Of a DNA stretch of 64,000 nt, positions 37,281-63,956 are shown piece by piece. Source of the DNA: Salvelinus alpinus (Eukaryota > Chordata > Actinopteri > Salmoniformes > Salmonidae); NCBI RefSeq assembly GCF_045679555.1, contig NC_092094.1, positions 15,576,612 through 15,640,611 of the forward strand, written 5' to 3'. The notes beneath the pieces were generated by a model. That model searched no databases and was not told the DNA's origin. It saw nothing but the letters and a program-made list of their open reading frames with translations. The number at the start of each line of letters is the position of its first letter. Position 1 is the first letter of the stretch. The translations under genes were made by a program, and so were the position numbers.

Positions 37281-38966
37281 GTGTTTTTCCTCCTTATGGT
37301 TTGAGTGTGAGTACCTGCTGAGTATTCCATTGCTTTTCTTAATCATTTCCCCCTTCGCAGCTTCCTCAAATAGAAATTGTCAAGACCACCTGTGTGTTAC
37401 CTGTGCCTTATTTCCCTCCCTCTGCTGTAACCGACAATGTTTGATATGTCTAGCTAAGCCTAATTAGATAGCGAGTTTAAACCATACGACCCCATGGGGT
37501 TGTCATCGGAGAGAGTGGTGGTGGGAGGAGACTGGTTGGGTGTCATAGTAGAGTGACAATGCATGGGTCTGCCATTGGTGCATTGGAGTTATCTAACGAT
37601 TTCCTACTAGTGCACTAAATTGGGGAGAGGCTATACGGACACGCCTGGTCCCCAAATTGATGACGTTTATCGCGCCCCGGAGTTGTCCTGATGAGCCCTT
37701 CCCAGCTTATGTTTGCTAGCTTGTAACAAATGCGACATGGCGCTAGATAAAACTTGTAAAATAAAATATTTTGATGGGCGAGGGAGAAATAACCTGTAGT
37801 CTTGGTCACCATGACATACCAATAAGCTACCATGACAAGCCGGTTCTATGCGATTGCCGATGTGAGTTCCTTCCCACCGGGTAGGTGGGAAGGAACTCAC
37901 ATTTACTGTGATGGTCACCCTGTGATGGTCACCCTGATATTGGTTGGGTAACTACACCATCTATGCACCTTAATTGGGGAGAACGGCATGTGGTAATAAC
38001 TGAAGTGGAATAGTATTCAGAGGTATTTGATACCTAGGTTTCTAGGTATTTGATGTCGTTCCATATGCTCCGTTCCGGGCATTATGAGCCGTTCTCCCCT
38101 CCGCTGCATCCAGATATGGAGACTTGTGTGTGGGCAAGTGGGTGTGTCGATAGCGCTCTGCTTTTGGTTAGACAACAGAACAATTAGCCAGATTTTACCA
38201 GATGTATAAATGTGAAGCATCCGGTTTGGCGTTTTGACCCACTATCAAATATGGTGATGAGGAAGCCCAGTCGCCGGCAGTGGGAGAAGATGGAGTGAGA
38301 TGGAGTTTGGCCGACATTCGGCTCATTTTCTCATTGATAAAACATTTGATCTCAATACAGTTCTGTTTGTAGTTTTGCAATCTTTAACATAGTTTCCCAA
38401 AAAATTGTGTCGTTTAGAACGAGTGCAATGATGAATTGAGCTATTGCACACACGCGCTTCACAGACTAGGCGTTCCCTAACGGAAATATGCAAATAAATG
38501 CTAGAACGCGCCAACAGGATCTCGCTAGTTCTGCCCACTGATTGATTTGCTCTCATTGGAGAAGACTCATACATGCTCTATTTTGGATTAGTGGGTTTTG
38601 ATTGAGCAGTATTTTTTTCCCCCTATCGTCCGTTTCTTAAAGTGAAACTACCATACATTGAGCTACCATACCCCGAGAGTTTGGACTTCTATTTTTACAC
38701 CAAAGAATGTATGAGTCGTATTTCACTATTAGTTTTACACAAATAATTTTGCATTTTCAGTTTTAAAACGATTGTTTATTTTATTTATTATTGATGTTTT
38801 TGTTGCTTCGTGCGTTGTGTGTTTACTGTGATGGTCACCCTGATATTGGTTGGGTAACTACTGCCCACGCGGTGACGGATAGTAGTGCTTGTCTAGCAGG
38901 AGCGAAGCACTGTCGTTGCTGTCCATGTCCTCATTGAGTAGTAGACAGTATGTATCAAGGTGAAAT
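37281..38966. other. Intergenic stretch without a recognisable gene
   Basis: It holds an inverted copy of part of the gpi promoter (37629-37670), a perfect hairpin (37861-37901) and two direct copies of a roughly 40-bp motif (37903-37955 and 38821-38862). Open frames here show no family features. Confidence 0.6.
37861..37901. repeat. Perfect 18-bp inverted repeat with 5-bp loop
   Basis: TGTGAGTTCCTTCCCACC (37861-37878) is followed after GGGTA by its exact complement GGTGGGAAGGAACTCACA (37884-37901). No T-run follows, so it is not terminator-like and is more likely a mutational product. Confidence 0.95.
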
Positions 38967-39537
38967 TGTTAGGATTTATGTTTATGCATAATAGCCTGTT
39001 AGCATATTGGTTGAAGAGGAATATTGTTTTGTTACACACATACACAAACTATACAGAGGGGGTTGTGTGTGTAGGTGTAAGGACTGACCAACACAGGCCA
39101 TAAAAGTTGTGGACAGTCTGGAGAGGGGAGGGGTGCATCTCTCTAGACCAACCAGGAGGTTAGAATACTGGACAAATACCATATTAGGAACTGTTTTAGT
39201 GTAGAATCGACAGACCCAAGACGGAGCTAATCTACCCAGCAACCAGATGTGAACAAAGGAACGCGCCAAGGGGCTTGGACAAAGGGCCAGCAAAGGGGGG
39301 CAAAGTCTAAACCAAGCCCAGCCTCTACTGTGATAGGCTAACAGACGCGTTGAAACTACGTCATCACGGTATAAGAACAGCTGTTTACGTACTTCTTGCC
39401 GGTTCTCTGTTCATCCTGCGCGGTGATACAGCGAACCCGTATATACGAAAATTGCATTTACCATTTATAAGTTTGAGTTTAATTAAAATACTTAAAATAT
39501 ATTCGGGGACTCTGAATCACATTTTGTTCTGATGCCA
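38967..39537 (+). mobile_element. Probable solo LTR, 571 bp
   Basis: The segment starts TGTTAGG and ends TGCCA, giving TG...CA ends. The flanks GAAAT (38962-38966) and GATAT (39538-39542) match at 4 of 5 bases, like a target duplication. A TATAAGAACAG box lies at about 39370, followed by an AT-rich region and GGGGACTCTGAATCACA, as in U3-R-U5 of fish LTR elements. There is no internal gag or pol nearby, so only one LTR remains. Confidence 0.5.
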
Positions 39538-39954
39538 GATATGAACAGACGCAAATCTCTTTCAATATCCAGATGGTTATTAGTTGTTTATTGTGTAGTC
39601 TGCTATCCTACTTGAAATAAAATAATGTGAGAAAAAAATGACCACGTAGCTACCACTGGCAACATGACCGTGCTACCCAGTAGGAACTACTTCAAGTCAG
39701 CAGGCACAACACCAGAGCACTGGCGGCCTATCGACTTGTAGTGCTGCCCAACCAGCCATGCAATACGGTTTATAGTTGCAACAAATCTGCCCGATTAGCT
39801 AATTTGCATTCTATACGCACACTCGCCCATATTCTGGTCGACATATTGGGCTGGAGTTAGCCTACATGTCCAAGTATGGGTATCACATCGCCGGCTATAG
39901 ATCCCCACAGTGGATCTGTCCATAATATCCATTCAACCTAGCAGTCAAACAGGG

Positions 39955-40182
39955 AAATGGCTCCAATCGTTTTTCCACCATTCATTTTTCCCATTGTGAA
40001 TTTTAGAAACACTTAAAATAAGGGCTGTATTTGAATAAAAGTCACCTTGTCTGAGAGAGATTTACATGGTTATAAAAATGTCACGCCGGGGTAAGTCTAC
40101 ACGAAACACAGCCCTTATTTTAAATCTTCCTAAAATCCCCCATGGGAAAAAGTTATGGTGGGAAAAACAATTGGAACCATTT
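39955..40182. mobile_element. Foldback MITE, about 228 bp
   Basis: The left arm AAATGGCTCCAATCGTTTTT and right arm AAAAACAATTGGAACCATTT are inverted copies. Inside them AAAATAAGGGCTGT pairs with ACAGCCCTTATTTT. Non-coding. Confidence 0.7.
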
Positions 40183-40529
40183 CCTTATTTGACCGCTAGG
40201 TTTAATGGGTATTATGACTCATATTGTGGTACTCTTATTACCGTTCTCCTTGCAGCATGATCGCGGATTTTGTTTTTCTCAAAATAAGACTCCTCCTGGA
40301 AAGGAAGGCTAAACTTTGGGAATAGCACTTATTTTTGCACTCTATTGCAGTAAAACTGTATTCCACAGCGTTGCAACCACATAAAAAAAAAAAAAATGAT
40401 AATTTTGATTTATGTTTTTGCACAAAAAAAACTTTATTCAAATGCTGGTTTGTTGAAACCTATAGGCTATATTTTTGTAGGCTATATTTAAAGAAATACA
40501 TTATTCATAAATTAGATACTGTATGTAAA

Positions 40530-42370
40530 TGAAAAAATATTAACCTTTACCAAGACTAATGGAGACCTAGAGGACAAAGAAAAGCCGACTCCCAATATAA
40601 TTTGGGATACCTTTAAGGTGTACATTAGAGGAATGATAATCTCATACTCGGCAAAAGTTCAATCTGATTTGGAAATTAGAATGAAAGAAAAATAATTCAC
40701 TGTTTTAGAAAAAGCCCATTAAAGGTAAAGATAAATACTTTTCTGAACTTAAGCAGGAATACAATATTTTACTTTTGAAGAGAGCCATGTTAAACTCAAA
40801 TAAAACATACTACTTAATGGCAAATAAACCAGGTAAATACTGTAGCAGCAAAGGAAGGACCAACTTCATATTAATGCCCATGATTTTGGAATGAGATGTT
40901 TGATGAGCAGGTGTCCACATAGTTTTGGTCATGTAGTGTATCTTGCAGCTCTCATAAAATGAAAACACACTATACCAGTTATAATTTTAAAAGATAAGAT
41001 ACAAAAATGTGGAAATTAGAAACAACAATGCGCTTCATAAAAAATATTCAAAGCTTCTATAAAAATGTATATAAATCAGAATTAAACAACAATTGGACGA
41101 TCCGTCCATTCCCTTCTTAGAGTCAACAACCCTGAAGCAAAAATAATAACTTAAAACAGATCACCCAAAAATAAACATTACATACTGTTAAAAATATTTG
41201 CACAGAGAAATGCACCAGGAATGGATGGCTTTCCCATAGAATTGTATTAAACTTTTTTCAAATCTTTCAACTTTCCAGCTGAAATAATACATTTAATACA
41301 GATATTATATTAATGTCCTAAAGCAAATATTTACACAAATAATACATTTTCTGATGAAATTGCTTTGGAAAGGGGCACAAGACAGGGATGTCCCCTCTCC
41401 CCCCTCCTGTTTTCACTGGCAATTGAACCTCCAAGACCCAAATGTAAGAGGTATGAGTAAATATGAATATAAACTAAACTTATTTGCAGATGATCTCCTG
41501 ATATATCTGACTCATTTTAAAAACTCAATGCCTCCTTTGCTAAAAATATTTTCAGAATACTTTAAAATATCAGGATATATAATGAATGTGAAAAAATAAT
41601 GGAAATAAGAAACATAAAAAGATTAACTCACAATCTACAGCAATCCTTTTAAGTGGACCACAAAATATATTAAATACTTAGGATTTTTAATAAGTGACAA
41701 CAAATATATAAAGATAATTTTATTCAATTTCTGAACAATATGAAAGCAGATCTAATTAAAGGGTACATTTTATTCAATTTCTAAACAATATGAAAGCAGA
41801 TCTAATTAAATGGAACAATCTTCCCATAAATCTTACAGGTGGAATAAACCTCTTCAGAATGGTATGGCCCCCAAAGTGAATACCTATTACCCCAGTGAAG
41901 TATGCTCGGTTATAACATACTTTATATGGGCAATTAAAAGTCATAGAACAAAAAGGAAAGTTTTACATCTTCCTAAATCTGAGGGTGGTTTTAACCTTCC
42001 AGACATGGAATTGTATCAACTTGCTACCCAAGGCTTTTACTTGCGACATACTGTATAGTTAAATGCACTAAAGAGGAACAATGGGTAAACATTGAAGATG
42101 CACATGCTCATCCCCAGAATCTGTTTATGTGTATATTGTCAAAGGATAAAGCTAAGAACATTAACAACTTCATAGTTAAGAACACTATAACAATATGGAA
42201 GAAAATTAAAGTATTCTACAATAACCAATATCAATCCCTAAAAAACACAGCCCTATGGAACAATCCTTGGATAGCTTTTCAGAATCCACTGATAAAGTGG
42301 TCCACATGGACAACTAAAGGCATAGAAAAGGTAAATGACTTGGTAACATGCATTTATTTCACAGATTTAA
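40530..42370 (+). mobile_element. L1-like LINE (fish L1/Tx1 type), decayed
   Basis: The plus strand contains L1-type RT pieces: a [12 protein letters not shown]-like stretch in broken frames, then YEYKLNLFADDLLIYLTHFK (41354-41599), which holds the F-ADD catalytic core, and GGFNLPDMELYQLATQGF (41810-42058). The connector ALWNNPWIAFQNPLIKWSTW follows (42127-42400). Several stops and frameshifts are present. The right side is cut by the minus-strand LINE starting at about 42375. Confidence 0.82.
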
Positions 42371-42374
42371 TAAG

Positions 42375-44345
42375 TAATAACGTTGAGGGAGAGGTTGTTG
42401 TCCTGGCACCACACTGCCAGGTCTCTGACCTCCTCCCCATAGGCAGTCTCATAATTGTCGGTGATCATGCCTACCACCGTTGTGTCTTAAGCAAACTTTT
42501 GTTAAAAAAAAAATTGTTTGTACTTTTACACCTTTTTCCTCCCCAATTTCATGATATCCAATTGGTAGTTACAGTCTTGTCCCATCGCTCCTACGGACTC
42601 GGGAGAGGCGAAGGTCGAGAGCCATGCATCCTCCGAAACACGACCCTGCCAAGCCGCACTGCTTCTTGACACACTGCTCGCTTAACCCAGAAGCCAATGT
42701 ATTGGAGGAAACACAGTCCAGCTGGTGACCAATGTCAGCTTGCAGGCATCTGGCCTGCCGCAAGGAGTCGCTAGAGCGCGATGGGATTAGGCAGTCCCAG
42801 CCGGCCAAACCCTCTCCTAACCCGGACGACGCTAGGCCAAATCTGCCGCCTCATGGTTTTGGAGTTGTGCTTGGCCACGCAGTCATGGGTAAACAGGGAG
42901 TATGGGAGGGGACTAAGCACGCACCCCTGAGGGGACCCGTGTTGAGGATAAGCGTAGCAGATGTGTTGTTGCCTATACTTACCACCTGGGGGGCGGCCAT
43001 CAGGAAGTCCAGGATCCAGTGAAATTTAGTCAAGAAGTTTAGTCACAGTGTCCTTAGCTTAGTGATGAGCTTTGTGGGCACTATGGTGTTGAATGCTGAG
43101 CTGTAGTCAATTAACAGAATTCTCACATAGGTGTTCCTTTTGTCCATGCGGGAAAGGGAAGTGTGGAGTGCGATTGAGATTGAGATTGCGACATCTGTGA
43201 ATCTGTTGGGGCGGTATGCGAATTGGAGTGGGTCTAGGGTTTACGGGATGATGGTGTTGATATTAGCCATGACTAGCCTTTCAAAGCGCTTCATGGCTAC
43301 CGACGTGAGTGCTACGGGGTGGTAATAATTTAGGCAGGTTACCTTCGCTTTCTTTGGCTCAGGGACTATGGTGGTGTGCTTGAAACATTACAGACTTGGT
43401 CAGGGAGAAGTTGAAAAAAATCAGTCAAGACACTTGCCAGTTAGTCCGCGCATGCTCTGAGTACATGTCCTGGTAATCCGGCTGGCCCCGCGGCCTTGTG
43501 AATGTTGACCTGTTTAAAGGTCTTGCTTACATCGGCTACGGAGAGCGTGATCACACAGTCGTCCGGAACAGCTGGTGCTCTCATGCATGCTTCAGTGCTG
43601 CTTGCCTCGAAGCGAGCATAAAAGGCATTTCGCCTGTCTTGGAGTCTCGTGTCACTGGGCAGCTCGCCGGTGGGTTTCCCTTTGTAGTCCTTAATAGTTT
43701 GCAAGCCCTGCCACATCTGACTAACGTCAGAGCTGGTGTAGTAGGATTCATTCTTAGTCCTGTATTGACACTTTGCCTGTTTGATGGTTAGTCTGAGGGC
43801 ATAGTAGGATTTCTTATAAGCATCCGGATTAGTGTCCCGCTCCTTGAAAGCATCAGTTCTAGCCTTTAGCTCAGTGCAGATGTTCCCTGTAATCAACGGC
43901 TTCTGGTTGGGATATGTATGTAGTCACTGTGGGGACGACGTCGTCGATGCACTTATTGATGAATCCGGTGACTGAGGTGGTATACTCCTCAAATCCATTA
44001 GATGAATCCCAGAACATATTTCAGTCTGTGCTAGCAAAACAGTCCTGTAGCATCTGCGTCATCTGACCACCTCCGCGTCATCTGACCACTTCTGTATTGA
44101 GCAGGTCACTGGTACTTCCTGCTTTAGTTTTGGCTTGTAAGCGGGAATCAGGAGGATAGAATTATGGTCAGATTTTCCAAATGGAGCGGAGGGAGAGCTT
44201 TGTAGGTGTCTGTGTGTGTGGAGTAAAGGTGGTCTAGAGTTTATTTTTTCCTCTGGTTGCAGATGTGACGTGCTGGTAGAAATTAGGTAAAACGGATTTA
44301 AGTTTGCCTGCATTATTAGTGTTGCACTGTTGGTGCACTGGGTAG
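42375..44345 (-). mobile_element. L2/RSg-like LINE, decayed, minus strand
   Basis: Minus-strand frames give pre-RT and RT pieces: CQYRTKNESYYTSSDVSQMW and INTHK-like KAAGPAGLPGHVL (43441-43896), then WILDFLMAAPQVVSIGNNTS (42851-43033), and at the far end DNYETAYGEEVRDLAVWCQD (about 42380-42480). It is the same family as 25715-29042. A SINE-like repeat (42500-42855) splits it. It is inserted in or beside the L1-like copy to its left. Confidence 0.83.
42500..42855. mobile_element. SINE-like dispersed repeat inserted in the LINE
   Basis: The stretch from the T/C-rich TTTTTCCTCCCCAATTTCAT through CTCGGGAGAGGCGAAGGTCG and TCCGAAACACGACCC to AACCCGGACGACGCTAGGCC matches a repeat type very common in salmonids. 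LINE sequence resumes on both sides. The 79-residue minus frame at 42569-42808 is an artefact. Confidence 0.65.
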
Positions 44346-44689
44346 GCAAAGTATTCCCATTTTGACCATTTAATTTGTCTTAAAAGACCGACTCTGCCTT
44401 CCACTCCTGCTGCATTGAATGAGTAGCCAAGTGTATCAATAGCCCTGCGTTTTTATTATTATTAGCAGCTCCTCATGTCTGTTTTAATATTGAGGAATAT
44501 TTAACTTTCTCTTGTAATAAGGAGTTTCGTCATCAGGTGGAAGACAGTGTCCGCTCTCTCTGGTCAGTCTCACCGGAGGAAAGGAAGGAGAGAGTCGGGA
44601 CCGTGAGAGGCGGACCCTCTGCTGCGCTCTCCCTCCCTCTGCTGAGACTAATTCCCCATTCGAAACAACTGGGAGCATTATGCGGCATT

Positions 44690-44940
44690 ATGCCTTGTTC
44701 AAAACAACTCGGGAATTCTCTGACTTCAGTGCGTTCATGACAATTGGGAACTCAGGAAAAATGTGATCTGATTGGAAAAAATCGGTTTGAATGGTCATCC
44801 AACTCGGAATTCCAAATCGGAAACTCAAGCATCTTTCTAGAGCTACGACCTGAAAATCACTCACGTCATGATTTGACCAATTTTTTTCACCGAGTTCCCA
44901 GTTGTCTTGAAAGCACCATGACCATCAGATGCAGGTATCA
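44690..44940. mobile_element. Foldback element, about 250 bp
   Basis: Inverted arms are centred on GTGCGTTCATGACAATTGGG (about 44730) and CCCAGTTGTCTTGAAAGCAC (about 44900). Flanking CAACTCGG and GGAATTC repeats are typical of a common salmonid palindromic repeat. Non-coding. Confidence 0.6.
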
Positions 44941-45062
44941 TCAGTCCAGTGAAATAAAAAAGCTAATTATTTGAAAAGGATTTCAATTTATGCTCAACTA
45001 TACCTCGCACGTGCTCACCAACTGATCTATTTTGTTGTCAAAGCTCTAGTTTAGAAATATTT

Positions 45063-45235
45063 TTATTTAACTAGGCAAGTCAGATAAGAACAAATTCTTA
45101 TTTACAATGACGGCCTACTCCGGCCAAACAATAACCCGGATGACGCTGGGCCTATGGGACTCCCAATCACGGCCAGTTGTGATACAGCCTGGAATCGAAC
45201 CAGGGTCTGCAGTGACGCCTCTAGCACTGATTAGA
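45063..45235 (-). mobile_element. HpaI-type-tail SINE, 5'-truncated, minus strand
   Basis: Read on minus it has CCTGGTTCGATTCCAGGC, then GGGAGTCCCATAGGCCCAGC and the tail ending TTGCCTAGTTAAATAAA. The tRNA-related head is partly missing. Confidence 0.87.
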
Positions 45236-46935
45236 TTCGGAAAGCTCAATTAGTGAAAGATTATGATCGTGGAGGTTTACAGGCTATTGATTTTGAGTCG
45301 TTAGTGGGGGCTTTTAGAATTAAATGGTTGATATTATATCTGTCTAATCCTACATCTGTGGTATCATATCCCTAACAGTCTGTTTAATAAACTTGGTGGA
45401 CTTAAATTCCTAATGAAATGTGATTTTGAAGTTTCCCCCCCACAAAACATTGATTTGGAACAATAGAGTTATTAAATTAATAGGAAATACATTTTAAATG
45501 GCGTTTGGTTTGACAAGGGTATTAGTGTTGTATGTGATTTGTTAGACAACACAGGGGAGTTTTTGCCATTTGATGAGTTCATTGGTAAATTTCAGGTCAA
45601 TATTACTCAGAGAGAATATATGAAGGTTTTCAAAGCTGTTCCACTTCCTTTACTTGAACTTTACTAGAACGCCGCAGCCCGTCTGGTGTTCAACTTTCCC
45701 AAGTTCTCTCACGTCACCCCGCTCCTCCGCTCTCTCCACTGGCTTCCAGTTGAAGCTCGCATCCGCTACAAGACCATGGTGCTTGCCTACGGAGCTGTGA
45801 GGGGAACGGCACCTCCGTACCTTCAGGCTCTGATCAGGCCCTACACCCAAACAAGGGCACTGCGTTCATCCACCTCTGGCCTGCTCGCCTCCCTACCTCT
45901 GAGGAAGTACAGTTCCCGCTCAGCCCAGTCAAAACTGTTCGCTGCTCTGGCACCCCAATGGTGGAACAAACTCCCTCACGACGCCAGGTCAGCAGGGTCA
46001 ATCACCACCTTCCGGAGACACCTGAAACCCCACCTCTTTAAGGAATACCTAGGATAGGATAAAGTAATCCTTCTAACCCCCCCCCCCCTTAAAAGAGTTA
46101 GATGCACTATTGTAAAGTGGTTGTTCCACTGGATATCATAAGGTGAATGCACCAATTTGTAAGTCGCTCTGGATAAGAGCGTCTGCTAAATGACTTAAAT
46201 GTAAATGTAAACTTATTAAGGACACTTTGTTATATTATGCGATTGTTCCCTCTTTTCCAAGTTTACAAATTAATGACTTGAATATTTTGGATAAAAAATT
46301 AAACAATATGCTATGGTCAAAAGCGACTTCATTTTACATTAATTGTCCAGTTAAAAGTTAGTTAAACTAATTTTAAAATATTTTCTTCCATCTACCCTGT
46401 TAATGACTTCTTGCACAAAAGATTCAATTGTCACAAAATGCCTTGTGTTTTTTGTTCCTCTGATTCAGAATCCATAGCGCATTTATTTTTTTAATGCTGT
46501 CATTCTAGTAAACTATGGATTGAAATTCATGAATGGTTGTGTATAAAATCTCCAGAATTACCTATGTTTACCTTTGATGATGTTAAATGGCATTATGCTT
46601 ATCCTTGTAATTCCTATCATAACTATTTTATTAACATTATTATTTTCTTGGCCAAATATGATATTCACAAATGTAAATGCGGTGGGAAAATTCCTTATTT
46701 TGTAGTTTCTTTCATTGAACTGTTACAATTTTATAAATCCCTCAAATTTTGAAAAAATATTAGAAGCCATGTCTCTGAATGTCTGTTAATGTCTCATTGC
46801 CTTGTCACATACAAATTATGTCCTGAATTAGGGGGTTCGCCTGGTGTTCTATTATTTAATTTTTCATTGTATTCACAGAAATGTCCCTGTATTGATGTGT
46901 AATATTGTTATTATTGTTGCAATAAAAAATAAAAT
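45236..46935 (+). mobile_element. Second L1-like LINE, C-terminal part, split by another LINE fragment
   Basis: Plus-strand pieces before the insertion read WNNRVIKI then NGVWFDKGISVVCDLLDNTG (about 45450-45560, in two frames). After it come CVFCSSDSESIAHLFF (a C-x2-C...H...C knuckle) and LWIEIHEWLCIKSPELPMFT, ending VSFIELLQFYKSLKF and a stop (46537-46752). The 3' UTR ends in an A-rich tail (ATAAAAAATAAAATAAA) at about 46920. A fragment at 45661-46205 interrupts it. Confidence 0.8.
45661..46205 (+). mobile_element. 5'-truncated L2-like LINE fragment, nearly intact C-terminus
   Basis: The open plus frame reads NAAARLVFNFPKFSHVTPLL, HWLPVEARIRYKTMVLAYGA and ALAPQWWNKLPHDARSAG, ending FKEYLG and a stop. 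The tail has a C-run, then GTAAGTCGCTCTGGATAAGA and GCGTCTGCTAAATGAC. It is almost identical to the minus-strand copy at 57063-57892. Confidence 0.87.
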
Positions 46936-47431
46936 AAAGTAGCAAATCGGACATTTTCGAGTTTCCTAGTTCCGGCTAGCACTTGAACGCGGCAGAGTTT
47001 GCCCGTTTGTAGTCCTAAAACCCGGAAATAAGTCACCTCTGGCTTGCCATCCCTATGGGAAACGTTTATGTGGAATTAATAGGGGTTTGGAATAAAGGTC
47101 GAAAATAAGGTATGAGGTTAACACAGGTTTAAGAGATCGTATGCGTTTTGTTCTATGAGATAATAGCTGTCAGTTAACATGACCTTAATGAATTATAAAG
47201 CCTTTATGTGCGTTGTGTTTTTTATTATTATATACGTTCTTCAAAATTCACAAAAAAGGATGTGAGGTGATGAAGATTATAGAACAAAAGGTATACGATT
47301 TCCTAAGCCTGTGTTAACCACAGACACTATTTTAAGCGTTTATATAAAAACCTTACAAAATCACAATTTCCCCCATAGACTTTGTTCAACTAATAAAAAG
47401 ACGCCATTGCTATCAAGACGACTGACTTAAC
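46936..47431. other. Intergenic stretch upstream of gpi without a recognised feature
   Basis: No coding frame or recognisable repeat is visible. The sequence is AT-rich, and its right edge joins the first copy of the target duplication at 47432. Confidence 0.5.
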
Positions 47432-47447
47432 GGAATTTGTCCGTCTC

Positions 47448-47702
47448 TTTTTTTAAACTTTTTTTTTTTAAACGTTTTTTTATTAAGAACAAATCAATAC
47501 AGAAAGTACATAAGGGAACAGAAGTATATATAGATTATATATAATGGACAATCGAGCTAGGGGGTACAATATCACATTACAATTACACAAGGACCTTAAG
47601 GGACATACATACACTTACAATTCTAACAGCTTTTTTGTTAGTAGAGTATTTAATAGTCTTAAAATACAGTTCAATTTATTTTTGTAGGGTAAGAAAATGT
47701 GT
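47448..47702 (-). mobile_element. LINE 3' fragment (255 bp) with perfect 16-bp target duplication, upstream of gpi
   Basis: GGAATTTGTCCGTCTC occurs at 47432-47447 and again at 47703-47718, directly bounding the insert. The insert begins with a T/A-rich run on plus (a poly(A)-like tail on minus) and continues with AT-rich LINE 3'-end sequence. This fits a 5'-truncated target-primed insertion on the minus strand. Its right edge is 175 bp from the gpi ATG. Confidence 0.85.
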
Positions 47703-47877
47703 GGAATTTGTCCGTCTCCACACGACACTCGCTGTGCGACCTACGTCATCAATTTGGGCACCAGGCGTGTCCGCATAGCCGGTTCTTATTCCTCAGCCTC
47801 TCACACTGAATTGCCCTTTCATCCTACACGCACGGAAGTAGAGTTTTAACGCGATCGTTATCAATTCAACAGCCACC
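47703..47877 (+). promoter_or_regulatory. gpi: Proximal gpi promoter and 5' UTR
   Basis: A CRE-like TACGTCATC is at about 47742-47750, followed by GGCACCAGGCGTGTCCGC. The start codon sits in GCCACCATGGG, a perfect Kozak context. There is no TATA box. The transcription start is unknown. The 37-bp block from ACGTCATC to ATAGCC is also present inverted near 37.6 kb. Confidence 0.55.

Positions 47878-63956
<16,079 letters not shown>

Noticed and set aside
42569-42808. 79-residue minus frame
   Set aside because: It lies wholly in a dispersed SINE-like repeat.
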